Part shown: piece after piece, positions 43,745 to 52,614 of the stretch
Numbering within the stretch: the stretch's first letter is position 1
How the letters are laid out: the number at the start of each line of letters is the position of its first letter
Program-made: the position numbers and the translations under genes
The notes under the pieces: generated by a model
Seen by the model: the letters and a program-made list of their open reading frames with translations, nothing else
Told to the model about the DNA's origin: nothing
Databases searched by the model: none
Assembly: GCA_903827245.1 (NCBI GenBank)
Contig: CAIKHO010000065.1
Coordinates: forward strand, 1-64,000
DNA: 64,000 bases
Direction: 5' to 3'
Source of the DNA: an uncultured Opitutia bacterium
Lineage (GTDB): Bacteria > Verrucomicrobiota > Verrucomicrobiia > Opitutales > Opitutaceae

Positions 43745-44611
43745 ATGCTGCTCCGCATCTCCCACCTGACCCGCTACGACTACGCGCAGGAAGTCTCGTT
43801 TGCCCCCCACCTGATCTACCTGCGTCCGCGCGAGACGCCGCTGCACCGGCTCCGGAGCTTTCGCTGCACGTTCTCCCCCCAGGCCCGCGTGCTCACCACG
43901 CTCGATGCGCAGGACAACACCGCGCTCTGGGCGCATTTCTGGGACCGGTCCGCCGCCCTGAACATCCGCACTGAGTTCGAAATCGAGACGCTCGACACCA
44001 ATCCGTTCGATTTCCTGCTGCGGCCCGCGGCCGCCAAGTTTCCCTTTGCCTACAGCCCGGCCGACAAGTTTGCACTCACCCCGTATCTCATCCCGCCCTT
44101 CGACCAGACCCAGACCCGGCTGCGCAGCTGGCTCGCGGAGCACATGGTGGATGCCCCCAAGGAGACCCTCCCGTTTGTGTCCGCCCTCAACGAATTGATC
44201 CACGACTCCGTTTCCTACACCCGCCGCGAGGAGGGCGGGATCCAGCCCTCCGCCGAGACGCTGGCGCTCGGTTCGGGTTCCTGCCGCGATTTTGCCGTCC
44301 TGTTCATCGAAATGTGCCGGACCCTCGGGCTCGCCGCGCGCTTTGTCAGCGGCTACCTTTACGATCCACCGCCGCCGGAGGAGAAAAACCCCGCACCGGG
44401 CGCGATGCACGCCTGGGTCGAGATTTATCTGCCCGGCGCCGGCTGGAAGGGACTCGACCCGACACGCAATATGTACTGCGACGATACCTTCATCCCGGTC
44501 GCGCACGCCGCGCAGGCCGACACCGTGAATCCGATCCAGGGTAATTATTACGCCTCCCAGCCCGTGCCCTCGAAGCTCACGACCAGCGTGCACATCGAAA
44601 AACTGGCCTGA
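43745..44611 (+). CDS. Transglutaminase-like cysteine protein
   Basis: 288 residues from ATG 43745 (MLLRISHLTRYDYAQEV), which is the typical bacterial transglutaminase-like N-terminal domain (PF08379). Core triad: Cys180 in GSGSCRDFAVLF, His222 in AMHAWVEIYLPG and Asp238 in GLDPT. No signal peptide, so probably cytoplasmic. Such proteins are often fused or paired with DUF2126; here the DUF2126 protein starts 14 bases later with a GAGGAA site, so the two work together. The substrate (amidase or protease-like ligase action on peptides) is unknown. Confidence 0.88.
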   Translation: MLLRISHLTRYDYAQEVSFAPHLIYLRPRETPLHRLRSFRCTFSPQARVLTTLDAQDNTALWAHFWDRSAALNIRTEFEIETLDTNPFDFLLRPAAAKFPFAYSPADKFALTPYLIPPFDQTQTRLRSWLAEHMVDAPKETLPFVSALNELIHDSVSYTRREEGGIQPSAETLALGSGSCRDFAVLFIEMCRTLGLAARFVSGYLYDPPPPEEKNPAPGAMHAWVEIYLPGAGWKGLDPTRNMYCDDTFIPVAHAAQADTVNPIQGNYYASQPVPSKLTTSVHIEKLA

Positions 44612-44624
44612 ACGAGGAACGACC

Positions 44625-46790
44625 ATGTCCTGCACACCTTATCCCGCCGAAACCCTGAAGAAAATCGCGACCTGCGCTGCAGGCGTCGAGGCCTCACTCA
44701 GCCGCAGCGGCGTGTTGCTGACGATGGGTGGCGAGCCGACATTCGTACCGGTCCAACCCGAGGGAGCGGAATGGGCCACCGCCGCCCTGGGCCCGACCAA
44801 GCTCGGCTATGCCCGCCGCCTCGCCCGACGGCTGGTGGAGGATGCGTTTCCCGGCGCCGCCCTGCTCGAAACCTCCGGCAAGCAGTATCCCGGCGAGCCA
44901 CTGCCCCGCTGGGCGCTGCTGATCCAGTCCCGCGCCGACGGGGAAAAGCTCTGGCGCGATATCACCCGCCTGCGGGCCGATACCGAACCCGGCGCCCACA
45001 CCCCCGAGGATGCCCGCCGCACCATTACCGCCCTCGCCGCCAAACTCGGCGTCGGCGCCGGCGGCATCCTGCCCTGCCATGAAGCGGCCGCACCCGAGGC
45101 CGCCACCGGCTACGTGCTGCCCCTCGATTACGACACCGGAAAATGGATCACCGACGACTGGCGCGTGGCATTGAAGACGGACGTGACCCGGCTTTTCCCC
45201 GGCGATTCGCTCATCGGCCTCCGCCTGCCGCTCGGCGATCTCGGGGAGAAAAATCTCCGGCGCGCACTGACCATCGAGATCCGCACGGGGACCCTGACGG
45301 TTTTCATCCCGCCGCTCACGCTCGACGCCTACCTCACGCTTCTGCCCTTGATCGAGGACTGCCTCGCCGGGCTGCGGCTCCACGACATTGTGCTCGCGGG
45401 TTATGCGCCGCCACTCGATCCGCGCCTTTCGACCATCGGGCTCGCGTCCGACCCCGGCGTGATCGAGGTCAACCTGGCCGTGTGCGCGACCTGGGCGGAT
45501 TACGACCGGCACCTCGCGGAAATTTATGCCGCCGCGGAAAAGTCAGGGCTGATCGCGCGCAAGCTGCAGTTCAACGGCCGCGAGATGGGCACGGGCGGCG
45601 GTGCGCACCTGGTCTTCGGCGGCCCGGTCGGCCTCGTCTCGCCGTTCTTCGCCTTCCCCTCGCTGCTGCCTTCCATGGTCCGTTACTGGCAGCAGCATCC
45701 GGCCCTGAGCTATGCGTTCACCGGCCAGTACCTCGGACCGAGCTCCCAGGCGCCGCGCATCGATGAATCGACCTTCGAGGCCCTCTACGAGCTGGAGATC
45801 GCGTGCGAGGGCGCGGCCCGGCTCGGTTCGGCGGGGAATCGACCGTTCTTCGACCTGCTGTTCCGTGATTTGCTGATGGACCGGTCGGGCAATACCCACC
45901 GCGCCGAGATCAGCGTCGACAAGCTCTGGAATCCCTTTGCCGGCAACGGCCGCCTCGGGCTGGTCGAGCTCCGCGCATTCGAGACGCACCCGTCGGGCAC
46001 CGCGCTCTCGGTGACCGCCCTTTTTGTCCGGGCGATCCTGGCCCGTCTCGCCGCCGATCCGTGCGGGACACCCTTCGTCCGCTGGGCCGGCGAGCTTCAT
46101 GACCGGTTTTTTCTGCCAGCATTCGTTTGGTCGGACCTGGTCGCGATCTGTGCGGATCTTTCCGCCCATGGCATTCCCTTCGACCCCGAATGGCTGCGCC
46201 CCCTCTGGGAGTGGCGTTTCCCAAGACTGGGCGAGCTGGTGCTCCCGCCGTCCAAGGAAAAAAAATCCCCGCACTCCGGCGCCACGATAACCTTCCGCCA
46301 GGCGCTTGAGGCGTGGCCGCTGCTGGGTGAACAACCCAGCGGGGCCGGTACCTCGCGCAGCGTCGACGCCAGCATGGACCGCCTTGAGGTCAGCGTGAGC
46401 GACCCGACCATCTTGGAACACGGGGCACTCCTGGTGAACGGCCTGCCCTGCGCCTTTCACACCTCCGGCGGCGGCGGGGCGGCGGGCGGGGTGCGCTTCC
46501 GGGCGTTTTTTCTGACCCCCGCCTTGCATCCCCACATCCCGGTCCATGCGCCCTTGCTCATCGAATGGGTCGACAAGGCAACGCTCACGGTCACGGCCGC
46601 CGCCCGCTGGCACGTGTGGAATCCAAAGGGCGATCCGTACCTGACCCGTCCGCTCGATGAGACCGAGGCGCGCCGCCGGCATGCGGAGCGCTGGGAGCCC
46701 TGGCCTCAGACCGTCGGCCATCCCCGAACGATTCCGGTCCTGAATTTCCCACCGGAGGGCCGACACACGCTCGATCTGCGGCGGTACTAG
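44625..46790 (+). CDS. DUF2126 protein, partner of transglutaminase
   Basis: 721 residues. Begins LTMGGEPTFVPVQPEGAEWATAALGPTK, GKQYPGEPLPRWALLI, the diagnostic start of DUF2126, and keeps family segments to the end such as MGTGGGAHLVFGGP, ALSYAFTGQYLGPSSQAPRIDE and LWNPFAGNGRLGLVELRAFETHP. The fold is reported to resemble ATP-grasp/GCS-type ligases in some related proteins, but I do not see decisive residues. In many bacteria this domain is the C-terminal part of a ~1100-residue transglutaminase protein; here it is a separate gene translated from GAGGAA at 44614-44619. Confidence 0.85.
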   Translation: MSCTPYPAETLKKIATCAAGVEASLSRSGVLLTMGGEPTFVPVQPEGAEWATAALGPTKLGYARRLARRLVEDAFPGAALLETSGKQYPGEPLPRWALLIQSRADGEKLWRDITRLRADTEPGAHTPEDARRTITALAAKLGVGAGGILPCHEAAAPEAATGYVLPLDYDTGKWITDDWRVALKTDVTRLFPGDSLIGLRLPLGDLGEKNLRRALTIEIRTGTLTVFIPPLTLDAYLTLLPLIEDCLAGLRLHDIVLAGYAPPLDPRLSTIGLASDPGVIEVNLAVCATWADYDRHLAEIYAAAEKSGLIARKLQFNGREMGTGGGAHLVFGGPVGLVSPFFAFPSLLPSMVRYWQQHPALSYAFTGQYLGPSSQAPRIDESTFEALYELEIACEGAARLGSAGNRPFFDLLFRDLLMDRSGNTHRAEISVDKLWNPFAGNGRLGLVELRAFETHPSGTALSVTALFVRAILARLAADPCGTPFVRWAGELHDRFFLPAFVWSDLVAICADLSAHGIPFDPEWLRPLWEWRFPRLGELVLPPSKEKKSPHSGATITFRQALEAWPLLGEQPSGAGTSRSVDASMDRLEVSVSDPTILEHGALLVNGLPCAFHTSGGGGAAGGVRFRAFFLTPALHPHIPVHAPLLIEWVDKATLTVTAAARWHVWNPKGDPYLTRPLDETEARRRHAERWEPWPQTVGHPRTIPVLNFPPEGRHTLDLRRY

Positions 46791-46954
46791 GCTACGTTTC
46801 CCCTGGGCCCAGCCCGGCCCATTTTGCCGCGGAAGTCGCGGATCAATCCGGATGAGCCGTGGCCCGACGGAATTCAGGCCGCGAGACGCGCGAGGACGGA
46901 TCAAGTCTACGACGGTCAATATCCCTCTCCGCGTCCATCCGTGTCGTCAGCGGG

Positions 46955-46990
46955 AAAACAAAAAGCCCGCCGCGGATGAGGCGGCGGGCT
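46955..46990 (-). terminator. Rho-independent terminator of the FKBP gene
   Basis: On the minus strand AGCCCGCCGC pairs with GCGGCGGGCT (46964-46973 and 46981-46990) around a 7-base loop, followed by TTTTTGTTTT. It lies 31 bases beyond the FKBP stop. Convincing intrinsic terminator. The rest of 46791-47021 shows no gene. Confidence 0.85.
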
Positions 46991-47021
46991 GGTATAGATT
47001 CGGTGATCCGGAGCGGCGGCT

Positions 47022-47828
47022 TTACTTGCCCAGCGCCGGCGTGATCGAAGCGGGCCCGGGGGTCGGCTTGATGTCGATCACCTCGATGTCGAAGATGAGC
47101 GTCGAGGCCGGCGGGATACCCGGGCGGCCTTCGTCGCCGTAGGCCAGCTGCGGCGGGATGTAGAGTTTGATCGAGCCGCCCTTGTTGATCTTCTGCAGGC
47201 CCTCGGTCCAGCCCGGGATGACCTGGTCCAGCGCAAACTGGGCCGGCGAGACCGGCTCGCCGGGCTGACGCGGCTGGCGCGAGGTGTCAAAGACCGACCC
47301 GTTGATCAGCGTGCCGGTATAATGCGCCGTCACGGTGTCCGTCGCCTTGGCGTTCGGGCCCGCGCCCGGTTTGGTGATTTCATAGCAAAGACCGCTGGGG
47401 AGCGCGACGATGCCGGCCTTTTTCTTGAGATCGGCGAAGAACTTCGCCGTCTCGGCGACACCCTGGTCCTTGAGCTTGGCGAGGTAGGCATCCTGCCGCT
47501 TGTGCACGAAATCCTCGACCTGCGGCCCGATTTTCTGGACATCGGTCGGGGCCTCCTTGCCGGCGGCGGCGAGCAGGAAACCGCGCGACACGGAGTCGAG
47601 CTGGTCCTTGGAGAAGTCGAAGGAATCGACCTGGCTGTTCTTGCCCATGAACCAGCCCACGACCTCGAGCACCTGCGTCTCGGTGTACTGCGGGGCAGGA
47701 GCGGCGGGAGCCGCAGGCGGGGTCGCGGCCGGCTGGCCGGGAACGTTGAGCTTCACGTCCTGTGCGCGAACCGCGGCGAAGGCGCCGAGACCCAGCAGGC
47801 CGGTGGTGAGGATGGACTTTAATTTCAT
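47022..47828 (-). CDS. Secreted FKBP-type peptidyl-prolyl isomerase (FkpA/Mip-like)
   Basis: 268 residues. Signal peptide MKLKSILTTGLLGLGAFAAVRAQ, a proline/alanine-rich linker, then FKBP_N helices (residues 50-140, with the FLLAAAGKE.. helix) and the FKBP catalytic domain from about 145: VTAHYTGTLINGSVFDTS, PGWTEGLQKINKGGSIKLYIPPQLAYGDEG and STLIFDIEVIDI. It catalyses prolyl isomerisation for folding of exported proteins in the periplasm. It ends in an intrinsic terminator and is divergent from the LOG-fusion gene. Confidence 0.93.
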   Translation of the reverse strand: MKLKSILTTGLLGLGAFAAVRAQDVKLNVPGQPAATPPAAPAAPAPQYTETQVLEVVGWFMGKNSQVDSFDFSKDQLDSVSRGFLLAAAGKEAPTDVQKIGPQVEDFVHKRQDAYLAKLKDQGVAETAKFFADLKKKAGIVALPSGLCYEITKPGAGPNAKATDTVTAHYTGTLINGSVFDTSRQPRQPGEPVSPAQFALDQVIPGWTEGLQKINKGGSIKLYIPPQLAYGDEGRPGIPPASTLIFDIEVIDIKPTPGPASITPALGK

Positions 47829-47975
47829 GGATGAGGGGGAGGGATTAGGGAACCGTCAGGGGGACATTTGTGCCATAAAAGTTTTTGGGTGTGCCAGTCC
47901 ACCGGGCTGAATGCAAACAATTACTCCCCTCTTGTATCGGAGGCCTTGCAGTGTTTCCATCCGCCTCTTTTCAAG

Positions 47976-49883
47976 ATGAATCCCGACCAATTCTGGACCA
48001 GCCAGGACGGACAGATCCTGCAGGTGAAGAACAAGGACGACCGCACGGTCGCGCTCACCCTCGCCTTCTGGCCGCGCCATCCCGCCGAGTTCGACTTCCT
48101 CAAGGCCCACCTGGCCGAATTGAAGTTCTCCGAGCGGAGCTCCCTCGCCCGCATCGGCATCGAGATGCTGATCCATGGCAGCCCGGCCGTCGACGGCAAC
48201 CGGATCGTGCTCACGGCCGATGCCTTCATCTACGACCCGAGCTTCCCCAACTCCCCGTACTGGAAGAAGCTCCTGCGCACCGGCTCGCCCGTCGGGCGCC
48301 TGTTCCGCGCCCCAGCCGCGGCCAAGCTGACCACCGCGGAAATCTGGGACGCCATCAAGAACAACGAGCTCAAGCTGCCCAACACGATCAGCATCGACCG
48401 GCTCGGCCGCGTGTTCCTCACGCCGCACCAGGTCAGCTATACGCTCAACCCCAAGCTCATCCGGATCAACTTCGAGCACATCGTCAGCGGCAACGCCGGC
48501 CGCTCCTACCTCGACAAGGTGCAGGTGCGCCATGACGCCGCCCCGCTGATCATCCCGCCCCAGTCCGGCATCCTCACCAGCTGCTCGATGTACCTGAAGG
48601 AGCACTTTGTCGTGCTCAATCCCGGCGCGGGCAATTTCGGCATCCACACCAGCGCCGTGCTGCTCGACCCGATCAAGACCTTCGGCACGAATGTCATGCT
48701 CGAGATCTACAACACCGGCGACCAGCCCGTCGTTAACCCCATGGTCTCGGTCGACCTCTACCGTGCGCCCGAGGCCAACGACCCGGAGCTGAAGACCCTC
48801 ACGAAAAAACGCCAGCGGCTCCTCGCCACCGCGTCCGACCTGTTCAAGTGCCTCGACGACAATCCGGCCCGCGATACCGGCGAGGCCCACCCGAAGACCA
48901 AGATCATCGTCCGCGGCCAAAGCGCCACCATGGAAAACCGCTGCGTGGTGGTGCGGGCGAACGAGGACCTCAAGAAGGTGCTCGAGGGCGAGGTCTGCCC
49001 CATCGGCAGCCGCACCATGATCCAGGCGCTCGACGCCGCCCCGGAGGGCGCCGACACCCTCATCATCGACTACTTCCCGGACCTGCTCGAGCACATGGAG
49101 CTCATCACCCGCATCGGGGACGTGAAGCTGAAGCGCATCATCTTCCGCAAGGCCTCGCGGACCCATGGTTATTTTCTGTCCAGCAATGCCCACGCGCGTC
49201 TCGACACGTTCAACGCCATCGGCGTGCAGGTCTGCTGGTACGACGAGCTGACCAAGGAACTCTACACCCACGTCTACAAGAAGGACCACGGCTTCTTCGT
49301 CCGCGAGGAAATGGCCCGCAAATTCCAGGAGGCCACCATCCTGGCCTTCTATGGCTCGGCCGTCGGGCTGGACAAGGCCGACACCGACCGCATCTCCTCG
49401 CTGGTCGACAAGCTCACCTCGTTCATCGGCTACAACCTCGGCGTGCTCACCGGCGGTGGCGGCGGCGTGATGCGCCTCGCGACCGACCAGGCCCGCGGCA
49501 AGGGCGCGCTCACCGGCGCCTGTTTCCTCGAGCTCGAGGCGCAGCCGCCGGAACTCGGCGTGGACTTCTTCAACACCTTCCAGGAATCGTCGCGCCACTT
49601 CCGCCAGAAATGGTTCGAGGCCGCGGATTTTTGCATCTTCAACGTCGGCGGCGTCGGCACCCTCGAGGAAATCGGCATCGAGATGTGCAACCTCAAGCTC
49701 GGCATCCGCCCGCGCGTGCCCTACGTGTTCTTCAACGCGCGCTTCTGGGGCGACCTCCGCAAGCAGATCCGCGAGATGATCCGCACAAAGCGCGCCCCGG
49801 CCTGGATCGCCGACTACATCTTGTTCACCGACGACCCCGACGAAGTCGTGGCATTCTACCGGAAGAAGCTGCAGGTGCTTTGA
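47976..49883 (+). CDS. Unknown ~420-residue domain fused to LOG/lysine-decarboxylase-like domain
   Basis: 635 residues from ATG 47976. Residues 1-430 have no motif I recognise. The C-terminal ~220 residues are a Rossmann-like LOG domain: FYGSAVGLDKADTDRI, VLTGGGGGVMRLATDQA, FNVGGVGTLEEIGIEM (canonical: PGG.GTxxE). LOG enzymes hydrolyse nucleotide 5'-monophosphates from cytokinin-type compounds, and related folds bind nucleotides or (as TIGR00730/MoCo-carrier-like) other ligands. The N-terminal FTGT-like 'PGG' is VGG, so nucleotide hydrolysis is not assured. Convergent-free: the next gene, purD, starts 18 bases after the stop, suggesting a nucleotide-related operon. Confidence 0.8.
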   Translation: MNPDQFWTSQDGQILQVKNKDDRTVALTLAFWPRHPAEFDFLKAHLAELKFSERSSLARIGIEMLIHGSPAVDGNRIVLTADAFIYDPSFPNSPYWKKLLRTGSPVGRLFRAPAAAKLTTAEIWDAIKNNELKLPNTISIDRLGRVFLTPHQVSYTLNPKLIRINFEHIVSGNAGRSYLDKVQVRHDAAPLIIPPQSGILTSCSMYLKEHFVVLNPGAGNFGIHTSAVLLDPIKTFGTNVMLEIYNTGDQPVVNPMVSVDLYRAPEANDPELKTLTKKRQRLLATASDLFKCLDDNPARDTGEAHPKTKIIVRGQSATMENRCVVVRANEDLKKVLEGEVCPIGSRTMIQALDAAPEGADTLIIDYFPDLLEHMELITRIGDVKLKRIIFRKASRTHGYFLSSNAHARLDTFNAIGVQVCWYDELTKELYTHVYKKDHGFFVREEMARKFQEATILAFYGSAVGLDKADTDRISSLVDKLTSFIGYNLGVLTGGGGGVMRLATDQARGKGALTGACFLELEAQPPELGVDFFNTFQESSRHFRQKWFEAADFCIFNVGGVGTLEEIGIEMCNLKLGIRPRVPYVFFNARFWGDLRKQIREMIRTKRAPAWIADYILFTDDPDEVVAFYRKKLQVL

Positions 49884-49901
49884 CGCCGGCAAGCGCACGC
49901 C

Positions 49902-51197
49902 GTGGCCAATAACCTTCCCCAGCTTATCCTTGTCGTCGGATCCGGTGGCCGCGAGCACGCCCTCGTTCGCTCCCTGCTCGCCTCGCCGGCCCGGCCGCGC
50001 GTGCTCTGCGCGCCGGGCAATGCCGGCATCGCACAGGATGTGCCCTGCTTTCCGGTCGCCGCTGATGATGTCGGCGCACTCGTCGCCCTGGCGCAAAGAG
50101 AGAAGGTCGACTTCGTCGTCGTCGGCCCCGAGGTGCCGCTCTCGCTCGGGCTCGTCGATGAGTTGATGAAGGCCGGGATTCCCGCCTACGGCCCGAAGGC
50201 CGATGGCGCGCTGCTCGAGGCGTCGAAAATCTTCACGAAGAAAATCCTGCTGAAGTACAAAATCCCGACGGCCCCCGCCGGATTCTTCAGCGCCGTCGCG
50301 CCCGCGCTCGCCTACCTGCGGACGCGGTCGATCCCGATCGTGGTCAAGGCCGACGGCCTTGCCGCCGGCAAGGGCGTGGTAGTGGCGCAGACTCTGGCCG
50401 AAGCCGAGGCCGCCGTGCGCGGGATGCTGGAAGGCGGCAAGTTCGGTGCCAGCGGCAGCCAGTTGCTCATCGAGGATTGTCTCGCCGGCGAGGAAACCTC
50501 CCTGCTGGTCGTCGTGTCGGGACGCGATTACGTGATGCTTCCCGTTGCCCAGGACCACAAGCGCGTCGGCGACGGCGACACCGGACCGAACACCGGCGGT
50601 ATGGGCGCCTACTCTCCCGCCGAGGTCGTCACGCCCGCGCTGCTCGACCGCATCGAGCGCGAGATTGTCCGCCCGTCCGTCAACGCCATCGCGGACGAGG
50701 GCATCGATTTCCGCGGCACGCTCTTCATCGGCCTCATGCTCACCCCCGCTGGCCCGAGCGTGATCGAGTACAACACGCGCTTCGGCGACCCGGAGACCCA
50801 GGTGGTGCTGCCGCGACTCCAGACGGATCTCCTCGCGCTGCTCTGGGCCGCCGCCCGCGGCGGGCTCGCCGGGCTGAAGCTCGAGGTCAAGCCGGACTAC
50901 GCGGTCTGCGTCGTGATCGCCGCCAAGGGTTATCCCGAGGCCTATCCGAAGGGCGATGTCATCACTTTCCCTCCCGCCTCCAGCCTCCCGCCCCAGGCCT
51001 TCATCTACCACGCCGGCACGGCCCGCAACTCCGCCGGTCAGACCGTGACCAACGGAGGCCGCGTGCTCGGGGTCACGGCACTCGCCCCCACCCTGCGTGC
51101 GGCCGCCGACCAGGCCTACGCGGTGTGCGAGCAAATCCAATGCGCGAGCAAATACTACCGCCGCGACATCGGCGCCCGGCAGCTTCATCGAACATGA
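49902..51197 (+). CDS. purD: Phosphoribosylamine-glycine ligase PurD
   Basis: 431 residues from GTG 49902; second step of purine synthesis, ATP-grasp enzyme. N-terminal LVVGSGGREHALVRSLL, VVVGPEVPLSLGLVDEL, the ATP-grasp core IPIVVKADGLAAGKGVVVAQT, DHKRVGDGDTGPNTGGMGAYSP, and C-terminal EYNTRFGDPETQVVLPRL. Length and motif order match the family. The stop codon overlaps the start of the next gene (ATGA). Grouping with the LOG-domain gene 18 bases upstream may reflect nucleotide metabolism. Confidence 0.97.
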   Translation: MANNLPQLILVVGSGGREHALVRSLLASPARPRVLCAPGNAGIAQDVPCFPVAADDVGALVALAQREKVDFVVVGPEVPLSLGLVDELMKAGIPAYGPKADGALLEASKIFTKKILLKYKIPTAPAGFFSAVAPALAYLRTRSIPIVVKADGLAAGKGVVVAQTLAEAEAAVRGMLEGGKFGASGSQLLIEDCLAGEETSLLVVVSGRDYVMLPVAQDHKRVGDGDTGPNTGGMGAYSPAEVVTPALLDRIEREIVRPSVNAIADEGIDFRGTLFIGLMLTPAGPSVIEYNTRFGDPETQVVLPRLQTDLLALLWAAARGGLAGLKLEVKPDYAVCVVIAAKGYPEAYPKGDVITFPPASSLPPQAFIYHAGTARNSAGQTVTNGGRVLGVTALAPTLRAAADQAYAVCEQIQCASKYYRRDIGARQLHRT

Positions 51198-51883
51198 AAT
51201 ATCTTCCCCTGGTTTTTCTCCTCCTGACTGCGCCGCTCCTCCGTGCGGCTGACACGCCGGCCGGTCCGGCGGCGTCGAACGGCGGCGTGCAGGCGATCGA
51301 GCGCAACCTCTCCTATGGCCGTGTTCACACGCTGCCGGACGATCTGCCGGCGCTATCCGGCCCGGCCACCGGCACGCTCGTGCTCGACCTGCGTTTTGTC
51401 CCGGCCAGCCCGGAAGCGGCGGCCGCCTTCTCCGCCTGGTTGAAATCACGCGCCCGACCCCAGGCACCCGTGCTCGTCCTCGTCAATCCCGGCACCGCGC
51501 CCGCCCTGCTCGCCCCCCTCGCCGCCCCCGGGGTCCCGCCGGGAGTCGTCAGCATTGGCCCGGAAATGAACGACGCGGTGCCCGATGTCGGGCTCACCCT
51601 CGCGGCCGGCGCCGACCGCGCCGCCTACGATGCCTTCGAGCACGGCACGCCCCTCGCCGAGCTGATCAGCCCGAAGATCGACAAGGTCCGCCATGACGAA
51701 GCCGCCATGGCGCGGGAACGCGCGGCGGGCGCCGTCGCCGATGCCGGGGACGACAGTACTCCGCCCCCCGATGAGAAACCCGCGACCCCGCTCACGGCCG
51801 CCGCTTCCGTCGCGCCGGTCGATCGCGTGCTCCAGCGCGCCGTCCAGCTCCAACACGCGCTGCAGGCGCTGAAGAAAATCTAG
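51194..51883 (+). CDS. Secreted protein of unknown function
   Basis: 229 residues, start overlapping the purD stop by four bases. Signal peptide MKYLPLVFLLLTAPLLRA with Ala-X-Ala-type cut near RAAD. Residues 30-150 hold two strand-rich blocks (LVLDLRFVPASPEAAAAF..., PVLVLVNPGTAPALL...), possibly a degenerate Rossmann-like or periplasmic protease-like fold (ClpP-like VLDLR..p. is a loose resemblance), then a Ser/Thr/Pro/Asp-rich tail and a C-terminal helix. No catalytic residues identifiable. Translational coupling to purD does not imply a purine role given the export signal. Confidence 0.75.
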   Translation: MKYLPLVFLLLTAPLLRAADTPAGPAASNGGVQAIERNLSYGRVHTLPDDLPALSGPATGTLVLDLRFVPASPEAAAAFSAWLKSRARPQAPVLVLVNPGTAPALLAPLAAPGVPPGVVSIGPEMNDAVPDVGLTLAAGADRAAYDAFEHGTPLAELISPKIDKVRHDEAAMARERAAGAVADAGDDSTPPPDEKPATPLTAAASVAPVDRVLQRAVQLQHALQALKKI

Positions 51884-51900
51884 CGGCCGCTTGCGACTGC

Positions 51901-51966
51901 AGGAACGGCTTTATGCCGCGATGATCGGCTTCGTCGGACAAGCCATCGCGGCATAAAGCCGCTCCT
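51901..51966. repeat. REP-like palindrome (family B) full copy
   Basis: Arms 51901-51922 and 51945-51966 are near-perfect inverted repeats of the AGGAGCGGCTTTATGCCGCG type with one mismatch. The type is widely seen as REP sequences in other phyla (recall, not searched). Sits between a secreted-protein gene and the phosphatase gene. Confidence 0.8.
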
Positions 51967-52033
51967 ACAACTTGGCGCCCACTCCGGCTTTGCCTTTCCT
52001 CCAAAACCGTATCCCTTGGCTCCTTCGTCGAAG

Positions 52034-52525
52034 ATGCCCGCGCCCGGACCAATCCTGACCGTCTGCACCGCCAACATCTGCCGCAGCCCGATGGCCGCGG
52101 GGTTGTTGCAGCACGCCCTGTCCGCCCAGCCCGAGCCCCTGCGTTCGCTCAAAATTTTTTCCGCGGGCGTGGCCGCCCGGACCGGCGAAGCCGTCTCGGA
52201 AAACTCGGTGATCGCGCTCAAAAAGGTCGGGATCGACATCAGCGGCGCACGCAGCCGGCCGCTCACCCCGCAGCTCGTGACCCAGGCTTCCCTCATCCTG
52301 TGCATGACGGAATCGCACCGGGCCATGATCCAGCTCAACTTCGATCCGGTGCCGCGCCACGTCTATCTCTTCCGCGAGTTCATGCCGCGCGCCGCCGACA
52401 AGGAAATCGGCGATCCGTATGGCGGCCCACTGCGGGTTTACGAGGCGGCGCGGGACGAGATGGTCGAGGCCATCCCCTCGCTGCTCGCCTTCCTTAAGAC
52501 ACAGTTCGCGGCCAAGCCCGCGTGA
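52034..52525 (+). CDS. Low-molecular-weight protein-tyrosine (or arginine) phosphatase
   Basis: 163 residues from ATG 52034. CX5R active site CTANICRSP with Cys11 and Arg17, and the acid Asp127 in IGDPYGG. Usual length 140-160. It would dephosphorylate phosphotyrosine or phosphoarginine; the residue after Cys (T) does not separate these convincingly. In Gram-positives a relative (YwlE) is near glyA, as here, where glyA starts 89 bases downstream. It lacks a signal peptide. Confidence 0.9.
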   Translation: MPAPGPILTVCTANICRSPMAAGLLQHALSAQPEPLRSLKIFSAGVAARTGEAVSENSVIALKKVGIDISGARSRPLTPQLVTQASLILCMTESHRAMIQLNFDPVPRHVYLFREFMPRAADKEIGDPYGGPLRVYEAARDEMVEAIPSLLAFLKTQFAAKPA

Positions 52526-52607
52526 TTTGCGATTTACGATTCACGAATTATGCCTTCGCCTCGGTCTTCCGTCCCGCAATCGTCATTCGTAATTCTCCAA
52601 TCGTAAC
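52524..52607. repeat. Low-complexity imperfect palindrome before glyA
   Basis: Words GATTTACGATT and CACGAATTA on the left are mirrored on the right by TCGTAATTC and CAATCGTAAC. Left arm overlaps the phosphatase stop codon TGA (52523-52525). It fills the gap to glyA. Confidence 0.55.
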
Positions 52608-52614
52608 TTCCTAA

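Noticed and set aside
47856-51467. A 1203-codon open frame on the minus strand
   Set aside because: It is antisense to the LOG-fusion and purD genes, is rich in Arg/Gly/Ala/Glu/His typical of reverse-frame readings of GC-rich genes, and shows no domain signature.
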